DNA of 64,000 bases from positions 62,001 to 126,000 of the forward strand of contig CAJMPR010000007.1 of NCBI GenBank assembly GCA_905215345.1. Direction: 5' to 3'. Both the position numbers and the translations under genes were made by a program. The stretch comes from an uncultured bacterium. Lineage in GTDB: Bacteria; Bacteroidota; Bacteroidia; Bacteroidales; Bacteroidaceae. The notes under the pieces were generated by a model. That model saw only the letters and a list, made by a program, of their open reading frames with translations, made no database searches and was not told the DNA's origin. This document shows positions 1 through 9,043 of the stretch, piece by piece. Positions within the stretch are counted from its first letter, which is position 1, and every line of letters starts with the position of its first letter.

Positions 1-1224
1 TTGTACGAAGTGCCGCCACCACATAGCTCGTGGTGGCAGGAAATGAGCGGTATGGACGAGGAGCAAATAACTTTTGAGGAAAAAGTCATTATAATGCTCG
101 CTTTGATGCCTCATTTATATCCGCAGGCATTGGATATATTCTTTGTCAATAACAAGAATTTTGATCGTCCTTATACTGAGTTCGGTGGTTGGAAAGGTTT
201 GTCGCATGGCGGGTTTCTACCTACAGGAGAAACGGTAACTTTTATGCTTTCAGAAGAGGATGCGGAAATTCGTTCTTCTGTAGTTCGCCTGTTTGAAAAA
301 GAACATTGGTTCTACATTCATAATATTCTTCGTTTGGAAGGTAGGGGAGACGGAGAACCTTTTTTAAGCGGACAGCTTCGTGCATCGGATGAGTTATTGA
401 GTAAAGTCCTTCATGGTAAAGAATACAAGCCTGACTATAGTACCGGATTTCCTGCAAAGCGGATCACCACTCCGTTGAAGTGGAGTGATTTGGTAGTGAA
501 CTATCAGGTGACTGAACAACTGGAGGAGATAAATACTTGGATAACCGGTTCGGACGTTATTATGGAAGAGTGGGGATTGAAACGTATTCTTAAACCCGGT
601 TACCGAACTCTGTTTTACGGACCTCCGGGTACAGGAAAAACACTTGCTGCTACTCTTCTTGGTAAACGTAATGAAATGGATGTTTACCGGGTAGATCTCT
701 CAATGATCGTTTCTAAATATATAGGTGAAACAGAAAAAAATCTTGCCCGTATTTTTGATATGGCGGAGAATCGTCGCTGGATACTTTTCTTTGATGAAGC
801 TGATGCTTTATTTGGAAAACGTACGTCTACACAGACCTCCAATGACAGGCATGCCAATCAAGAAGTTGCATATCTTTTACAACGTATCGAAGATTTTCCG
901 GGTACGGTGATACTGGCTACTAACTTGCGCAGCAATGTTGATGAGGCTTTTTCCCGTCGTTTTCAGTCCTTGGTCTATTTTCCGATGCCCGATGAGGATA
1001 TTCGTTACGAACTTTGGAGAAAAATGTTACCTGGGCATTGGTTGTCTAATCGTGAAGAGTGCATCCGGGAAATTTCCGAATATGAACTTTCAGGTGGGGC
1101 AATGACTAATGTAGTCCGGAGCTGTGCCCTTTATCTGATGTCTGTTGATGAAATGATATTGGAAAAAAAAGTATTGATTGATTTCATTTGCCGTGAACAG
1201 GCGAAGGAAGGTATCAAACAGTAA
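1..1224 (+). CDS. AAA+ ATPase, contractile-injection-locus type (5' end probably outside window)
   Basis: The frame is open from the first base with a TTG, so the true start is probably upstream. The C-terminal half is a complete AAA+ module: Walker A GPPGTGKT at residues 207-214, Walker B ILFFDE around 261-266, a sensor-1 asparagine in ILATNL near 308 and arginine fingers at 319-320. The preceding ~200 residues form a separate N-terminal domain. The string VSKYIGETEKNL and the GKR after Walker B are typical, as I know the family, of single-module ATPases encoded beside extracellular contractile injection particles and phage-tail-like loci, where they are thought to help assembly. No sheath, tube or baseplate gene is visible because the locus would lie to the left. 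The next gene starts 22 nt downstream, suggesting one operon. AAA+ ATPase is certain; the injection-locus link is inference. Confidence 0.85.
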   Translation: MYEVPPPHSSWWQEMSGMDEEQITFEEKVIIMLALMPHLYPQALDIFFVNNKNFDRPYTEFGGWKGLSHGGFLPTGETVTFMLSEEDAEIRSSVVRLFEKEHWFYIHNILRLEGRGDGEPFLSGQLRASDELLSKVLHGKEYKPDYSTGFPAKRITTPLKWSDLVVNYQVTEQLEEINTWITGSDVIMEEWGLKRILKPGYRTLFYGPPGTGKTLAATLLGKRNEMDVYRVDLSMIVSKYIGETEKNLARIFDMAENRRWILFFDEADALFGKRTSTQTSNDRHANQEVAYLLQRIEDFPGTVILATNLRSNVDEAFSRRFQSLVYFPMPDEDIRYELWRKMLPGHWLSNREECIREISEYELSGGAMTNVVRSCALYLMSVDEMILEKKVLIDFICREQAKEGIKQ

Positions 1225-1246
1225 AAACTACAAATGAGCTATCAGA

Positions 1247-3043
1247 ATGAGAAGATTATTGTTGTCAATAACGGTTTTATTCCTTTGTACCTTGAATTTT
1301 ATTATTCTGGCGCAAGATACATTTACAGAGGCTTATCAACGTTTCCGTCCCTACCATTACCAAACTCCCCAAGCATGGAATCGTATTCGTCGTGAAGTAG
1401 CTACTCATGGGAAAGAAAAATGGCCTTTTGTGGAAACTGAACGTTTGGAAATGACTTTGGCCGGTGGATGGAAAGGATTGATTCCTTCGCCTGTTCCCGG
1501 TAACACGCATTTCTTTAAGGAAGTAAATGATATGGGAAAGATATACAGCCTCATTCTTAATCCGGGTGCTCATGGATATGTAGTATATCCCTTCAAACTA
1601 GAACAGCAGTTTAAACTTTCGGAAAATGAACTGCTTGCTCCCCGTATTCTTGCAAAAGGATTTATGAATACGCTGATAACGGATGTCCCCTATGAAACCG
1701 AATTGAAACTGGATGATGTTATTTATGCTCCCGATACTACAGGAACTGAAGAAGTCACTCCACCCGAGGTTTTTGATGAGAAAGGTTCTATGGGATGGTT
1801 GAAGGACGCGGAATATTATGATCTTTATAATGTGAAGAATTTCTATTGTTACTTTGATAACCGTCCCGATACCGTGCGTAGTCATTATAAGTATGTTACT
1901 GATAGAACTTATTATTTGCCTACCGAGATTGAAACTTTAAAGAAGCGTATTCTTGCTTCTGATTCGCTTTATGCAATGGTTCCTTACTGGATGACGGATG
2001 TTTATTTGAATTTGCCTGCCTCCGTAAGTTCTCGAATCAAACGTTTCGGATATTTGGGATATGTCATTAATCCGGTCAGTGGAACACCGGAGATAACCAA
2101 TAACTGGGCTTCTCCGAATATGATGGATTTTTTTCCCTATGAAAAGAAACCCTATGATTTGGTGGCATATTGTGGTGATGCCCAGGCAACCAATCGCTTT
2201 CTAACCAATCCCGCAGCATGCCATACATTTATTTATACGCTTCTTAATTATCCCGGAGGTATGATAAACCGCTCGGACTTTGAACATAAACCCGAAGGAT
2301 TAAATCTTTATTTGCCGGCTTTTGATTTTAAACAGAAGCGTGCTTTGACTCAGCTTGTCAAGGCATTGAGCTTGGTAATTGATAGCCTATGTGTGAACGA
2401 TTCGGTACATATCTACCGGGATGCAAAGAGAATAATGAACAGGGATATGGGCTTCTTCCTTACCTTTTCCAAGCGGGCGGCAGTAGAACAGTCCGGATAT
2501 ATATCCGGTTTACAGTGTTTTGTCGACTCTGTTTATTTTGCCGACTTTGATTCTTTGGGTATTTCCTCCCGCATACTCTATAATGATGGTTCCATAGATA
2601 CCAGTTCTGTATTGACACGTATTACTAATCCGTTTTATCTGTTTCGTATTCCTTATAAAACCATTAAACCGGGAATGAACAATGACGATATCTGGCAATT
2701 GATGGATTGTGATTATGCATCCGGACAATGGGGACTCTTTTTTTGTATTGTTTCCTGTATCGTATGTTTGATTGTGGCTCTTATTGTAATGCGTTATATA
2801 TCTGTTCCTTTCAACGTATATATTGAGAAATATTATACTTTCGTCGTGTTGTTGATGATTACGTTGGTAATGGAATTCTGTGTATTCTTCTTTTTTATGA
2901 TAGAAGCTCTGTCACCACAGGTTATTTTCTTCGATTTGGAAACTGGTAATATGACTTATTTAATGTTAATCGCTCTGCCTGTTGTTCCTATTTTATTGTA
3001 TTTTTTGATTATGAAGTTAAATAAACGGGAACCACTACCATAA
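1247..3043 (+). CDS. Exported protein with three C-terminal membrane helices, function unknown
   Basis: I do not recognise this 598-residue protein. It starts with a hydrophobic signal-like segment (residues 1-22), has a large hydrophilic region of about 470 residues, and ends in three predicted membrane helices at about 496-518, 526-550 and 565-590. The region between would lie outside the cytoplasm if the first segment is a signal. It follows the AAA+ ATPase by 22 nt on the same strand and is therefore probably co-transcribed with it; if that ATPase belongs to a contractile-injection locus, this could be a membrane-bound accessory or release factor of that locus. That is speculation. A weak hairpin (ATGCC/GGCAT at 3067-3086 followed by T residues) could end the operon. 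Confidence 0.8.
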   Translation: MRRLLLSITVLFLCTLNFIILAQDTFTEAYQRFRPYHYQTPQAWNRIRREVATHGKEKWPFVETERLEMTLAGGWKGLIPSPVPGNTHFFKEVNDMGKIYSLILNPGAHGYVVYPFKLEQQFKLSENELLAPRILAKGFMNTLITDVPYETELKLDDVIYAPDTTGTEEVTPPEVFDEKGSMGWLKDAEYYDLYNVKNFYCYFDNRPDTVRSHYKYVTDRTYYLPTEIETLKKRILASDSLYAMVPYWMTDVYLNLPASVSSRIKRFGYLGYVINPVSGTPEITNNWASPNMMDFFPYEKKPYDLVAYCGDAQATNRFLTNPAACHTFIYTLLNYPGGMINRSDFEHKPEGLNLYLPAFDFKQKRALTQLVKALSLVIDSLCVNDSVHIYRDAKRIMNRDMGFFLTFSKRAAVEQSGYISGLQCFVDSVYFADFDSLGISSRILYNDGSIDTSSVLTRITNPFYLFRIPYKTIKPGMNNDDIWQLMDCDYASGQWGLFFCIVSCIVCLIVALIVMRYISVPFNVYIEKYYTFVVLLMITLVMEFCVFFFFMIEALSPQVIFFDLETGNMTYLMLIALPVVPILLYFLIMKLNKREPLP

Positions 3044-3066
3044 ATTGAAGTCATTTTGTAAAGGAT

Positions 3067-3091
3067 ATGCCTTGATGCGTTGGCATTTTTA
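3067..3091 (+). terminator. Weak hairpin with T-run after the membrane protein gene
   Basis: A 5-bp stem ATGCC/GGCAT with a 10-nt loop is followed directly by a run of T residues. The stem is short, so termination efficiency is uncertain. It sits 24 nt after the stop codon of the preceding gene. Confidence 0.4.
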
Positions 3092-3141
3092 TTGGAATAG
3101 CCGTTCTTTGGCGCCGTAAAACCAATTAAAACAACAAAATT

Positions 3142-3735
3142 ATGGCAGTAGTGGCTTATTTAAGAGTAAGTACAGAAAAGCAATTTCTGGAAAATCAACG
3201 CGAAGAAATAATAAGATTCGCAGAAAAAAATGGACTAATTATTGATAAGTGGTACACGGAAACAGTCAGTGGGAGTGTGAGTACTAAACAACGGAAGTTA
3301 TCAGGAGTATTGGATCGTATGCGCCCGGGTGATTCGTTAATTGTAACAGAAATATCACGTTTGAGTCGTACGTTACTTGAAATCATGACGATTCTTAATT
3401 CATGTATTAAAAAGGAAGTGATATTGTACAGTACTAAAGAAGGATATGTTTTTCAGAATGATATAAACAGTAAAGTTCTGGGATTTGCATTCGGACTTAT
3501 GGCTGAAATTGAGCGTAATCTCATATCTATGCGGACTAAAGAGGCATTAGCCCGTAGAAAACAGGAAGGGGTACGTTTAGGACGTAGGAAAGGGGATATG
3601 CCTAAAATGAAGATACTAACAGAGAACAAACATCATTTATTCAAAGAACGTAAAAAGGGAGCATCTTGCTCTGAACTTGCCCGGCAGATGGGAGTGTCCA
3701 GAACAACGATGTTCCGCTTCTTTAGTAAGAGATAA
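3142..3735 (+). CDS. Mpi-type serine DNA invertase/recombinase
   Basis: This 197-residue protein has the small serine recombinase layout: an N-terminal catalytic domain with YLRVST (Ser10 as nucleophile, Arg8), the RLSR arginine pair near 73-76, the long E-helix around 113-140 with AEIERN, and a C-terminal helix-turn-helix at about 173-193. Length and sequence match the Bacteroides Mpi group; in B. fragilis, Mpi inverts many capsule-promoter segments across the chromosome. This copy stands alone between unrelated genes, and no clear invertible promoter segment lies next to it, so its targets are probably elsewhere. A perfect 10-bp inverted repeat (3761-3770/3798-3807) lies just after the stop, but a 27-nt gap makes it unlike either a terminator or a known inversion site. 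It could also act on a plasmid or phage site. Confidence 0.88.
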   Translation: MAVVAYLRVSTEKQFLENQREEIIRFAEKNGLIIDKWYTETVSGSVSTKQRKLSGVLDRMRPGDSLIVTEISRLSRTLLEIMTILNSCIKKEVILYSTKEGYVFQNDINSKVLGFAFGLMAEIERNLISMRTKEALARRKQEGVRLGRRKGDMPKMKILTENKHHLFKERKKGASCSELARQMGVSRTTMFRFFSKR

Positions 3736-3760
3736 ATAATAGTTTGAAGTAGTTTATTTG

Positions 3761-3807
3761 AGTAGTTAAGTAGAAATGACATATCTGATGTATTTCGCTT
3801 AACTACT
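3761..3807. repeat. Short inverted repeat downstream of the invertase gene
   Basis: AGTAGTTAAG at 3761-3770 is repeated as its exact reverse complement at 3798-3807, separated by 27 nt. Similar words (AGTAGTCAAGTAGT, ACTTACTACTT) recur at 3831-3850 and 12174-12202, so this belongs to the AT-rich spacer repeats of this genome. Function unknown. Confidence 0.5.
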
Positions 3808-3887
3808 TGTTAATTAGCTATTTGTTATTTAATGACTTACTACTTAACTTCTTATTACTGTATATGAATAATTCAGGTTAAAGAGCC

Positions 3888-4472
3888 TTATTCCGCTTCT
3901 TTCATTTCTTTTCCCCGTTTATGCAGGTTTTTCAATTCGAAAGATAGCATGATTCGGAAGAATCCTATAATAAGGAAAGCGAACGAAATCATATAAACGG
4001 CATACATGGCACCTACTGCAGGCTGCCAGAGAATAATAAGTGAACAGATGATAGCAAGTATACCAAACGCGATGTACCAGCCCCAATCCTTCGTTCCGTA
4101 TCTTTTCAAGTCCATAGCATATCCTACCGATGAAAATCCCCTGAACATTAACCAGAAGGCAATGATGAATGGAATCACTTCCATGCTTAGGAATGGATAG
4201 GCTATCAGGTAGAATCCTAAAATCATATCGATAATACCCCCTGCCAGATACCAGCCCCAGCTGGATACTCTTTGGCGATTGCTTACAGCGAAAGATATTT
4301 CCAGCAAGCCACTGAATAACATGGAAATGCTGAACAGGATACTCAATGCTGCATATCCGCTAACCGGAGAAAACATTAGGCTTAGAGCCACTACAATGTA
4401 TAAAATACCCAGAATAAGTGAAATCCACCAGTTCTTTACTTCATGTCTTAGTTCATCGAAAATTGTTTTCAT
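3888..4472 (-). CDS. HdeD family membrane protein (DUF308)
   Basis: The 194-residue product is almost entirely hydrophobic with six predicted membrane helices arranged as repeated hairpins, the pattern of HdeD/DUF308 proteins. In E. coli HdeD sits in the inner membrane and supports acid resistance at high cell density; the molecular role is not established. The characteristic motifs NWWISLILGILYIV at the N-terminus and the WGWYLAGG/WGWYIAFG repeats are visible. It is divergent from tpx, sharing a 125-bp spacer, and is a single-gene unit on the minus strand. An acid-stress role would fit the GAD operon elsewhere in the window but the genes are not linked. Confidence 0.88.
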   Translation of the reverse strand: MKTIFDELRHEVKNWWISLILGILYIVVALSLMFSPVSGYAALSILFSISMLFSGLLEISFAVSNRQRVSSWGWYLAGGIIDMILGFYLIAYPFLSMEVIPFIIAFWLMFRGFSSVGYAMDLKRYGTKDWGWYIAFGILAIICSLIILWQPAVGAMYAVYMISFAFLIIGFFRIMLSFELKNLHKRGKEMKEAE

Positions 4473-4597
4473 GTGAATCTTATTTTTAAATGATTACTAT
4501 AAATTAGTTTGTGGAATAACAATCTATTGTTTAAAAAGTTTCTGTTGAACCTTTTCGTGTTCCTGTTTGTTACTATACCATATAAATTGATAAAACT

Positions 4598-5101
4598 ATG
4601 GCTACAACAAATTTTAAAGGACAACCGGTAAAAATCATCGGTGAGTTTATAACTGTGGGCAAGGTTGCCCCTGATTTTGAATTGGTAAAAACTGACTTGT
4701 CTTCGTTTTCACTGAAAGAACTGAATGGTAAGAATGTAATTCTTAATATCTTCCCGAGTTTGGATACCAGTGTATGTGCTACTTCTGTGCGTAAGTTCAA
4801 CCAATTGGCTGCAAGCCTGCCGGATACGGTGGTATTGGCTATTTCGAAGGACCTGCCATTTGCACACGCCCGTTTTTGTACTACCGAAGGCATTAAGAAT
4901 GTAATTCCATTGTCTGACTTCCGTTTTTCGGATTTTGATGAAAATTATGGTGTACGTATGGCAGACGGACCGTTGAATGGTTTGTTGGCACGTGCGGTGG
5001 TTGTGATTGGTAAAGATGGAAAGATTGCTTATACCGAACTTGTTCCAGAGATTACTCAAGAACCTGATTATGATAAAGCAATCGCTGCAGTAAAGAAGTA
5101 A
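4598..5101 (+). CDS. tpx: Thiol peroxidase (Tpx)
   Basis: The 167-residue protein is a peroxiredoxin of the atypical 2-Cys Tpx class that reduces hydrogen peroxide and organic peroxides with electrons from thioredoxin. The peroxidatic cysteine is Cys60 in SLDTSVCATSVRKFN, and the resolving cysteine is Cys94 in ARFCTTEG, both placed as in E. coli Tpx (61 and 95). Length is normal and no signal peptide is present, so it is cytoplasmic. It is divergent from the HdeD gene and convergent with dedA, and ends in a perfect bidirectional hairpin. Confidence 0.97.
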   Translation: MATTNFKGQPVKIIGEFITVGKVAPDFELVKTDLSSFSLKELNGKNVILNIFPSLDTSVCATSVRKFNQLAASLPDTVVLAISKDLPFAHARFCTTEGIKNVIPLSDFRFSDFDENYGVRMADGPLNGLLARAVVVIGKDGKIAYTELVPEITQEPDYDKAIAAVKK

Positions 5102-5109
5102 CTGGATTT

Positions 5110-5179
5110 GAATAAACTATAATGAAAAACGGTGCACAAAGGTTTAACTTTATGCACCGTTTTTCATTATAGTTTATTC
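5110..5179. terminator. Perfect 27-bp bidirectional hairpin between tpx and dedA
   Basis: The arms 5110-5136 and 5153-5179 are exact reverse complements over 27 bp with a 16-nt loop. Inside each arm is a run of five A residues facing a run of five T residues, so a transcript from either side ends with a stem followed by U residues. It fills almost exactly the space between the tpx stop and the dedA stop. Confidence 0.9.
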
Positions 5180-5830
5180 TTACTTTTCTTTTTTCTTCTT
5201 AACTCCCTTATATATAAGGAATCCCACAACCAATACAACGATTGCTATGGTAATGTAACCTATTTCATGACTGTATGTGGTTGCCATGATATAAACATCA
5301 TTAGTCGTTTTAAGATCTGTAAATTTGTAAATTAGGTAACCTAGTAGCGCCAATATAGAATTCCATATTCCGGCGCCGAGAGTTGTGTAAAGTAAAAAAT
5401 GACCTAATTTCATACCCGCTAATCCTGCAGGAATACTAATGAGCTGGCGTACGGCAGGGATAAGACGACCAAAAAATGTAGATGCTGCACCGTGTTTCCT
5501 AAAGTATTCTTCAGCGTGGTGTACTTTCGCTTCATCTATGAGGCACATATGTCCGAAACGACTGTTAGCGAATTTATACACAATAGGACGACCCAACCAG
5601 CGGGCCAGATAATAATTCACCAAGGCACCGATATCTGCACCGATGGTTGCAAAAATAACGACGAGAAAGATATTCATACTTTCGTCTGCCATGGCTTTCC
5701 ATGCGGCAGGTGGGACAATCACTTCGGATGGGAATGGGATAAATGAGCTTTCGATGGCCATGAAAATAGTAACGACCCAATAGTTCAAGTTTTCTAATAC
5801 CCATTTGATGAGTTCTGCTGATGCTTCCAT
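5180..5830 (-). CDS. DedA family membrane protein
   Basis: This 216-residue protein has the DedA/VTT layout: membrane segments at the N-terminus, the conserved FIPFPSEVIVPPAAW region near residues 30-45, the FFRKHGAASTFFGRLIPAVRQLISIPAG signature with its essential arginines in the middle, and a C-terminal helix followed by a lysine tail. DedA proteins are inner-membrane proteins; recent work on the family links them to flipping of lipid carriers such as undecaprenyl phosphate, and loss causes envelope and pH defects. The substrate of this member cannot be told from sequence. It lies 16 nt downstream of the TPR gene and is probably co-transcribed with it. Confidence 0.92.
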   Translation of the reverse strand: MEASAELIKWVLENLNYWVVTIFMAIESSFIPFPSEVIVPPAAWKAMADESMNIFLVVIFATIGADIGALVNYYLARWLGRPIVYKFANSRFGHMCLIDEAKVHHAEEYFRKHGAASTFFGRLIPAVRQLISIPAGLAGMKLGHFLLYTTLGAGIWNSILALLGYLIYKFTDLKTTNDVYIMATTYSHEIGYITIAIVVLVVGFLIYKGVKKKKEK

Positions 5831-5846
5831 TTTCTAAACTTTGTTT

Positions 5847-7262
5847 TTATTGCAATGCATTTAAAATATTCTTCATCACTTTTGCCAACTCGTCTTTATT
5901 TTCATTCTCCAGCAATTGTTCCAGCTTTTCAAGTTCTTTCAATTGGAATGGATGTTCGCAAAGTTGGTTATATTTCAGGAAGTTCTCTTTGTCTTTAAGT
6001 AGCATGTAAAGCGAGGTCAACTTTTCATTGATACCTTCAAAATCCGGCTCTAATTCCTTGACATGTTCGAAAGCGAGTTTAGCATAGTTCAACTGGCCTA
6101 TTTCCATGCTACACATTCCAATTTCATTCCATGTATCAGCATAGGGTGCATATTCTAAAGCCAATGCCCACTTCTTTACTGCTTTATCATAATCTCCGTC
6201 TTCCATGTAGATGCGTCCTTCAATCAAGTAAGGATCAATATCTTCTGGATTCACTTCATGGGCTTTCTTACAATACTGGTGAGCTTTACGCTTTTTTCCC
6301 ATTTTATAAAGACACAATGCGGCATTTGCATAAAGAGAAGGCAAAGTTAATGAATCGACATCACTACTTTGTATGGCTTCTTCAAGATGCTGATAACCTT
6401 CTTCCCAATTTCCTTTGGATATTTTGTTCAATCCGATGAACATGTGGAGAAAGTCAGGAGTAACGGCTTTATATTTCTCGGCCAGTACATAGCTTTCCAA
6501 TGCACTTTCTTCATTGCCCAACTGGTAAAAGGCGTGTCCTTTCATTACATATGCTTCGGCAAATTCTTCATCTGCTATGATAGCATAGTCACAAGCCTCG
6601 ATAGCTTTATTGAACATCTGCTGTTCAAAATAGCATCGTGCCAAACCGAACCAGTATATGGCTGAATATGGATTCTTATCTATCAGTTTATTATAGAAAA
6701 ATGCCGCTTTATCAGTCAATCCCTGTGCATAGAAACAATCGGCTGTAACAGCGATATAAGCTTCGTCTTCGGCATATTTCTCCATACCACGTTCAATCCA
6801 GGACAAGGCTTTGGCAGGATACCCCATGTCGATGTACATATAAGCCACATCTACAATATTAGCCAGGTCGTCCTTGTCTTCTATCGTGTCGAGTAATTGT
6901 TCGGCATCATCTATTTTACCTTCATCCAACAACAGATTTGCTTTCAATACTTTTACTTCGGCAGAATAATCTTCAGAAATGGCTTCGACAATCACTTTGG
7001 CTTTATCTCTGTTCTGCGTATCCATGAAAAGATATGCCTTTTCCACCATCAATGTCGTATTGTCGGGATGCAGACTTAAGCCATATTCCACAACTTCGGT
7101 TGCAGCCTCGTATTTGCTACGAACAGCATACCAGTCTGCAAGGTCGGCCAAATCATCTGCATCCAGATAAATGGTTTTGTTTTCAGCTTTAGCAGCCTCA
7201 TATTGTTCTGCCAGTTCTTGTAACTCTTTGTCCCTTCCTGACAGCAGGTTTTTCTTACCCAT
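5847..7262 (-). CDS. Tetratricopeptide repeat protein
   Basis: The 471-residue product consists of TPR units over nearly its whole length, with repeats of the A..W..LG....A......A pattern between about residues 45 and 430 and an acidic overall character. It has no signal peptide and so is likely cytoplasmic. TPR proteins are scaffolds for protein contacts; no enzymatic domain is visible. It sits directly downstream of glnS (6 nt gap) and upstream of dedA, suggesting the order glnS, TPR gene, dedA in one minus-strand transcript. The partner is unknown. Confidence 0.88.
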   Translation of the reverse strand: MGKKNLLSGRDKELQELAEQYEAAKAENKTIYLDADDLADLADWYAVRSKYEAATEVVEYGLSLHPDNTTLMVEKAYLFMDTQNRDKAKVIVEAISEDYSAEVKVLKANLLLDEGKIDDAEQLLDTIEDKDDLANIVDVAYMYIDMGYPAKALSWIERGMEKYAEDEAYIAVTADCFYAQGLTDKAAFFYNKLIDKNPYSAIYWFGLARCYFEQQMFNKAIEACDYAIIADEEFAEAYVMKGHAFYQLGNEESALESYVLAEKYKAVTPDFLHMFIGLNKISKGNWEEGYQHLEEAIQSSDVDSLTLPSLYANAALCLYKMGKKRKAHQYCKKAHEVNPEDIDPYLIEGRIYMEDGDYDKAVKKWALALEYAPYADTWNEIGMCSMEIGQLNYAKLAFEHVKELEPDFEGINEKLTSLYMLLKDKENFLKYNQLCEHPFQLKELEKLEQLLENENKDELAKVMKNILNALQ

Positions 7263-7268
7263 ATTTTT

Positions 7269-9008
7269 TTATTTATTCATCTTGCCCCATGTATCTTTCA
7301 AACCTACAGTACGGTTGAATACCATTTTCTCAGACGTAGAATCACGGTCTACATTGAAGTAGCCGATACGTTGGAACTGTAAGTAAGTGAGGGGCTTCAT
7401 GCCGGCAGCATATTTCTCGATATAGCAACAGGGCAATATCTGCAAAGAGTCAGGATTAATCATTTCTTTCATTGCTGTCAGCGCGTCACAATTCTTTTCT
7501 TCACGGATGGCAGCGAGTTCGTCGCGCGGATTTTCTACTTGCCACAGACGATCATATAGACGTACTTCCGCTTCAAGGCAATGATTGCAGCTCACCCAGT
7601 GAATAGTACCTTTTACTTTACGGCTGGCTCCCGGCAAACCGCTCTTGGTGTCAGGGTCATATTCGCAATATACTTCAATGATTTCTCCGGCATCATTCTT
7701 CTTGCAACCGGTGCATTTTACAATATAGGCACTCTTTAAGCGTACTTCCTGTCCCGGAGTCATACGGAAATATTTCTTCGGAGCATCTTCCATAAAATCA
7801 TCGCGCTCTATCCATAGTTCACGGCTGAACTCAATGTTGTGGCTGCCTTCTTCAGGACGTTCGGGGTTGTTCACCGCTTCCATTTCTTCCACTTGTCCTT
7901 CGGGATAGTTGGTTATGATAAGTTTTACCGGATTCAATACGGCAGAGATACGGGTTGCACGGGTGTTAAGGTCATCGCGCAAAGCACTTTCCAACAATGC
8001 AAATTCATTAAGGGCGTCGTAGGTTGTATAACCGATTTTGTCGATGAACTTATGAATAGATTCAGGAGAATAACCGCGACGGCGGAAGCCGCAAATAGTC
8101 GGCATACGGGGATCGTCCCAACCATTAACAAGACCTTCTTTTACCAAGGTCAGCAAATTACGTTTGCTCATTAGCGTATAGCTGAGGTTGAGCTTGTTGA
8201 ATTCGTACTGGTGAGGACGGTTATCATTCAGGTCTTTTCCTTCTTTTACCCAATCTACAAAAAGGTCGTATAACGGACGGTGGGGTACAAATTCCAGGGT
8301 ACACAGTGAATGAGTGACACCTTCAAAAAAGTCACTCTGTCCGTGAGCGAAGTCATACATCGGATAAGCCTTCCATGTAGTACCCGTACGATGGTGTGGA
8401 TGCTTTACTACACGATAGATTATCGGGTCACGGAAGTGCATATTGGGACTTGCCATATCAATCTTGGCACGAAGTACCATAGCGCCTTCCTCTATTTCTC
8501 CGCTGTTCATTTTCTGGAACAGTTCGAGACTTTCTTCGATAGGACGGTTACGGTAAGGGCTCTCCTTACCCGCCAGAGTAGGAGTGCCTTTTTGATTGGC
8601 AATCTGTTCGGAAGTTTGTTCGTCGATATAGGCTTTGCCCTCTTTAATAAGGCGAACGGCGAAGTCCCACAGTTGTTGGAAATAGTCGGAAGCATAATAC
8701 TCGCTTCCCCATTGGTAGCCAAGCCATTGGATATCTTCCTTGATAGCTTCTACATATTCCACATCTTCTTTAGTGGGGTTGGTATCATCGAAACGCAGGT
8801 TACAAATACCGTTGTGTGCGGCAGCAATACCGAAATCAAGGCAAATGGCCTTAGCGTGTCCGATGTGAAGATAACCGTTAGGCTCAGGCGGAAAACGGGT
8901 TTGTACTTTTCCATTGTTTTTACCTTCTCTCAAGTCGTTTTCTACTATTTGTTCAATGAAGTTCAGACTCTTTTTTTCGCCTGTATCTTCGCTTTTCATT
9001 TCTGCCAT
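7269..9008 (-). CDS. glnS: Glutaminyl-tRNA synthetase
   Basis: The enzyme attaches glutamine to tRNA-Gln. The class I signature motifs are present: PPEPNGYLHIGHAKA near the N-terminus (HIGH) and LMSKRNL (KMSKS), plus the C-terminal beta-barrel anticodon-binding domains. The start at 9008 (MAEMKSEDTG) gives 579 residues, a normal length. The frame is open for 31 more codons upstream, but that stretch holds a good minus-strand -7 element (CAAAGATA on the plus strand at 9036-9043) and spacer repeats, so it is not coding. The anticodon domain contains C432xxC435 and C474NHC477, a metal-ribbon-like set that the E. coli enzyme lacks as far as I recall. Having GlnRS means direct glutaminylation, as expected in Bacteroides. 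Confidence 0.96.
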   Translation of the reverse strand: MAEMKSEDTGEKKSLNFIEQIVENDLREGKNNGKVQTRFPPEPNGYLHIGHAKAICLDFGIAAAHNGICNLRFDDTNPTKEDVEYVEAIKEDIQWLGYQWGSEYYASDYFQQLWDFAVRLIKEGKAYIDEQTSEQIANQKGTPTLAGKESPYRNRPIEESLELFQKMNSGEIEEGAMVLRAKIDMASPNMHFRDPIIYRVVKHPHHRTGTTWKAYPMYDFAHGQSDFFEGVTHSLCTLEFVPHRPLYDLFVDWVKEGKDLNDNRPHQYEFNKLNLSYTLMSKRNLLTLVKEGLVNGWDDPRMPTICGFRRRGYSPESIHKFIDKIGYTTYDALNEFALLESALRDDLNTRATRISAVLNPVKLIITNYPEGQVEEMEAVNNPERPEEGSHNIEFSRELWIERDDFMEDAPKKYFRMTPGQEVRLKSAYIVKCTGCKKNDAGEIIEVYCEYDPDTKSGLPGASRKVKGTIHWVSCNHCLEAEVRLYDRLWQVENPRDELAAIREEKNCDALTAMKEMINPDSLQILPCCYIEKYAAGMKPLTYLQFQRIGYFNVDRDSTSEKMVFNRTVGLKDTWGKMNK

Positions 9009-9035
9009 AATGCTATTATTATTCGTATCGTGGGA

Positions 9036-9043
9036 CAAAGATA
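9036..9043 (-). promoter_or_regulatory. -7 element of the glnS promoter
   Basis: On the minus strand this reads TATCTTTG, a full match to the Bacteroides TAnnTTTG box. It ends 28 nt before the chosen ATG. No good -33 TTTG is seen at the expected distance, so strength is uncertain. Confidence 0.6.
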
